The notes under the pieces are model-generated. The model was not told the DNA's origin. It was given only the letters and a program-made list of their open reading frames with translations, and did not search any database. Made by a program: the position numbers and the translations under genes. A stretch of DNA of 64,000 nt from Betaproteobacteria bacterium (GTDB lineage Bacteria; Pseudomonadota; Gammaproteobacteria; Burkholderiales; Rhodocyclaceae): assembly GCA_016720065.1 (NCBI GenBank), contig JADJXY010000002.1, positions 2,493,001 to 2,557,000 on the forward strand, written 5' to 3'. Shown here piece by piece: positions 62,267-64,000 of the stretch; within the stretch, counting starts at the first letter, position 1; each line of letters begins with the position of its first letter.

Positions 62267-64000
62267 ATGAGAACTTCCCCCGACCTCGACTGGTACAACG
62301 CCGTCGAACATCTCTGCCACGCTTCTGCCGGCCACCTCCTGGCCGGCATCGCGTTTCCCGAATTCCGCAACCGGGTGGAACTGCTGGTGGGGCCGCTCTT
62401 CGACCAGCTTCCCCTGGGACAGGCGGCCCGCGTGCCGGAAATCATTCGCGCCCTCGCCACCCAGGCGGCCCTGGAAATCTGGAACGCCACGCCGATTCCG
62501 GCCAATCGCTTCCGCCCGCTGAAAATCGCCAAGCCGGAGCGCAACGCGCCCTGCCCCTGCGCCTCCGGCCGCAAGTACAAGCAGTGCTGCGGTGCTGTCC
62601 CGCCCCCGAGCCTGGGCATCCGGGAGGAAACGATGCTCGCCCAGGTCATCGCGCACTGGCCGAGAAAGCGGCTGGGCGAACTGCCCCTGGCGGAGCTTCA
62701 TCCCGAAAGCCTCGCCCTGGTCGCGCTGGACTGGCAGGAAGAGGGCAGCGACATGGACGCCATCGCGCTGCTGGAAGCCCTCTTCACCCATCTGCCCAAA
62801 CTCGACGGCCGCGCAGAACACGCGGCGGACGTTCTCCTCGACCTCTACGGGGACGGCAGCAAATCGCGCAAGAAGCTGGCCTTTCTCGAACAACTCAAGG
62901 CGGCTCCCGACAAGACCCTGCGCTCGACCGCCTGGCAGCGCCAGGCCACGCTGGCCTGCGACCGCGGCGAGGTGACCGCCGCCTGGGCAGCCTTTGGCGA
63001 AGCCCAGCGCCTGACCCCCAACGCCCCTGCCCTCTCGCACCTCGAAGTGCTGCTCCTGCTCAGCGAGGGTCGGCGCACCGAGGCCAGGGCCCGGGCCGAT
63101 TTCTGGTGCGCCCGCCTGGCCCGCGACGGCAAGTTCGACCACAGCAGCCTTATCGACACCCTGCGCGACATGGTCTCCGACGACGACGAAGCCCGCCTGC
63201 GCAACCTCGCCCTCATGGACGATCCCCTGGGCGACGTAGCCGACATTTCCGGCGACTGGACGGCCCCCGCCTGCCATTACACCCTGGCCGGGGGCGCGGT
63301 CCTGCAGGCCAAGGCTCCCCTGGCCCGCGTCGAGAAGGCCTGGGACGAAGCCTTCGACCCCCATGACCCGGAGTCTGACGGCTGGATCGATCTGCTGGAA
63401 GACGAGCCTCTCGCTGCCCAATCCTTCCTGGTCTTGCGCGATCTGGTCGAGTGGGCGCTGGACATCCCGACCATGCCCCCGGGAGGCAATATTGTCCTGG
63501 CGTGGAAACTGCTCGAGCGGGCCGAGGCGCTTCGCCGCACGGTCCTCGCCCGCCTCAAGGCCGAAGACCGCGAACTTCCCTGGGGCCACCTCGAAAACCG
63601 CCCCCTGCTCACCCTGGCCGCCATTCGGGTCACGGAATTTGCCAACCGCAATCCGGAGGAGACCCTGGAACTCCTGCGCTGGTCGGTCCTCGTCGCCAAC
63701 CCCAACGACAACACGGGACTGCGCGAAATCCTGATTCACCGCCTGGCCGCCGAGGGTCACGGTGGTGAAGCCGTGGCGATCGCCGAACGCTATCCGCATG
63801 ACCTGGCCTTCGTCGATTATGGGCGTGTCCTTGCCTACCACGCCGCCGGGCGTCTGGACGAAGCCGCCGTAGCCCTCTCCCAGGCCATCACGCGCTGGCC
63901 CAAGGTGTGGCAGACCCTCAATGCCGCCAGACCGCGCAAGCCCAAGCTCGAATTCATGGGATTTTGCTCCGGCGGCGACGACGAAGCCTGGATTTACCGC
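62267..64000 (+). CDS. SEC-C motif protein with TPR-like C-terminus, cut by window end
   Basis: 578 residues are visible; the C-terminus lies beyond the window. The zinc-binding SEC-C motif RNAPCPCASGRKYKQCC is at about residues 92-108. The remainder is helical with TPR-like repeats (WAAFGEAQRLTPNAPALSHL; VLAYHAAGRLDEAAVALSQA). SEC-C motifs occur in SecA and in many proteins of unknown function. It follows rtcR by 68 bp on the same strand, but there is no evidence that it acts in RNA repair. No signal peptide is seen. The start at 62267 is the first ATG of the frame. Confidence 0.7.
   Translation, partial: MRTSPDLDWYNAVEHLCHASAGHLLAGIAFPEFRNRVELLVGPLFDQLPLGQAARVPEIIRALATQAALEIWNATPIPANRFRPLKIAKPERNAPCPCASGRKYKQCCGAVPPPSLGIREETMLAQVIAHWPRKRLGELPLAELHPESLALVALDWQEEGSDMDAIALLEALFTHLPKLDGRAEHAADVLLDLYGDGSKSRKKLAFLEQLKAAPDKTLRSTAWQRQATLACDRGEVTAAWAAFGEAQRLTPNAPALSHLEVLLLLSEGRRTEARARADFWCARLARDGKFDHSSLIDTLRDMVSDDDEARLRNLALMDDPLGDVADISGDWTAPACHYTLAGGAVLQAKAPLARVEKAWDEAFDPHDPESDGWIDLLEDEPLAAQSFLVLRDLVEWALDIPTMPPGGNIVLAWKLLERAEALRRTVLARLKAEDRELPWGHLENRPLLTLAAIRVTEFANRNPEETLELLRWSVLVANPNDNTGLREILIHRLAAEGHGGEAVAIAERYPHDLAFVDYGRVLAYHAAGRLDEAAVALSQAITRWPKVWQTLNAARPRKPKLEFMGFCSGGDDEAWIYR

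Overview
The window is GC-rich chromosomal DNA from a Gram-negative bacterium. The gene repertoire points to a betaproteobacterium, most likely order Rhodocyclales: a beta-type cox/cta operon with a 40-residue oxidase assembly protein, MaeB fused to a phosphotransacetylase domain, accB-accC-prmA-DUF3426 order, ornithine-lipid genes, waaC/waaA, and a CIRCE-controlled rpoH. This placement is an inference from gene content. No rRNA, CRISPR array, phage or intact insertion sequence is visible. Most of it is ordinary core genome.

Layout. 1-1.5 kb: hipBA-type toxin-antitoxin, cut by the window edge. 1.5-5.8 kb: metal-oxyanion ABC transporter (tupBC-like), nikR, a HupT/HoxJ-like kinase and a HoxN/NixA-type nickel permease. 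5.9-9.0 kb: a PAS sensor kinase, a FixJ-type regulator and a receiver-like protein lacking its phosphoacceptor. 9.1-13.7 kb: a 1538-residue CheB-CheR-PAS-GGDEF-EAL fusion. 14-20 kb: maeB, a DHH phosphoesterase, an unknown protein and rpoH behind a perfect CIRCE operator. 20-29 kb: a complete aa3 cytochrome oxidase assembly locus (sco, DUF2244, coxB, coxA, small protein, ctaG, coxC, DUF2909, surf1, thioredoxin-fold protein, ctaB, ctaA). 29-40 kb: alarmone-type HD hydrolase, mpl, tlpA-like, aroQ, accB, accC, prmA, a zinc-ribbon protein, a PfkB kinase, olsB, olsA, apaH. 40-48 kb: glmS, a sugar epimerase, waaC, waaA, tolC, a rhodanese, pcm, a TetR regulator. 49-52.6 kb: carbonic anhydrase fusion and riboswitch-controlled thiC. 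52.8-55 kb: CheX-like protein and a lower-GC patch of unknown genes. 55-62.2 kb: an expanded RNA-repair operon (slipin, zinc ribbon, rtcB, rlaP, rtcA) divergent from its activator rtcR. The right edge cuts a SEC-C motif protein.

The most unusual signals are four. (1) The leader of the RNA-repair operon, downstream of a strong sigma-54 promoter, encodes at least two tRNA-like RNAs: one a nearly complete tRNA-Thr(UGU) shape with a mismatched acceptor end, the other a reduced shape with acceptor and T arms only plus a small hairpin. A damage-responsive repair operon may thus begin with tRNA mimics. (2) Two essential genes, glmS and accC, carry partial terminal duplications. The displaced copy uses the genome's preferred codons, and the copy now in the functional gene is synonymously recoded. 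At glmS the intervening 131-bp unit is tandemly repeated. (3) Two related palindromic repeats with a UUCG-capped central hairpin sit so that their terminal CTAG supplies the TAG stop codon of mpl and of thiC. The hairpins differ by a compensatory base-pair swap. (4) The CheB-CheR-PAS-GGDEF-EAL fusion links chemotaxis-type chemistry to cyclic-di-GMP turnover.
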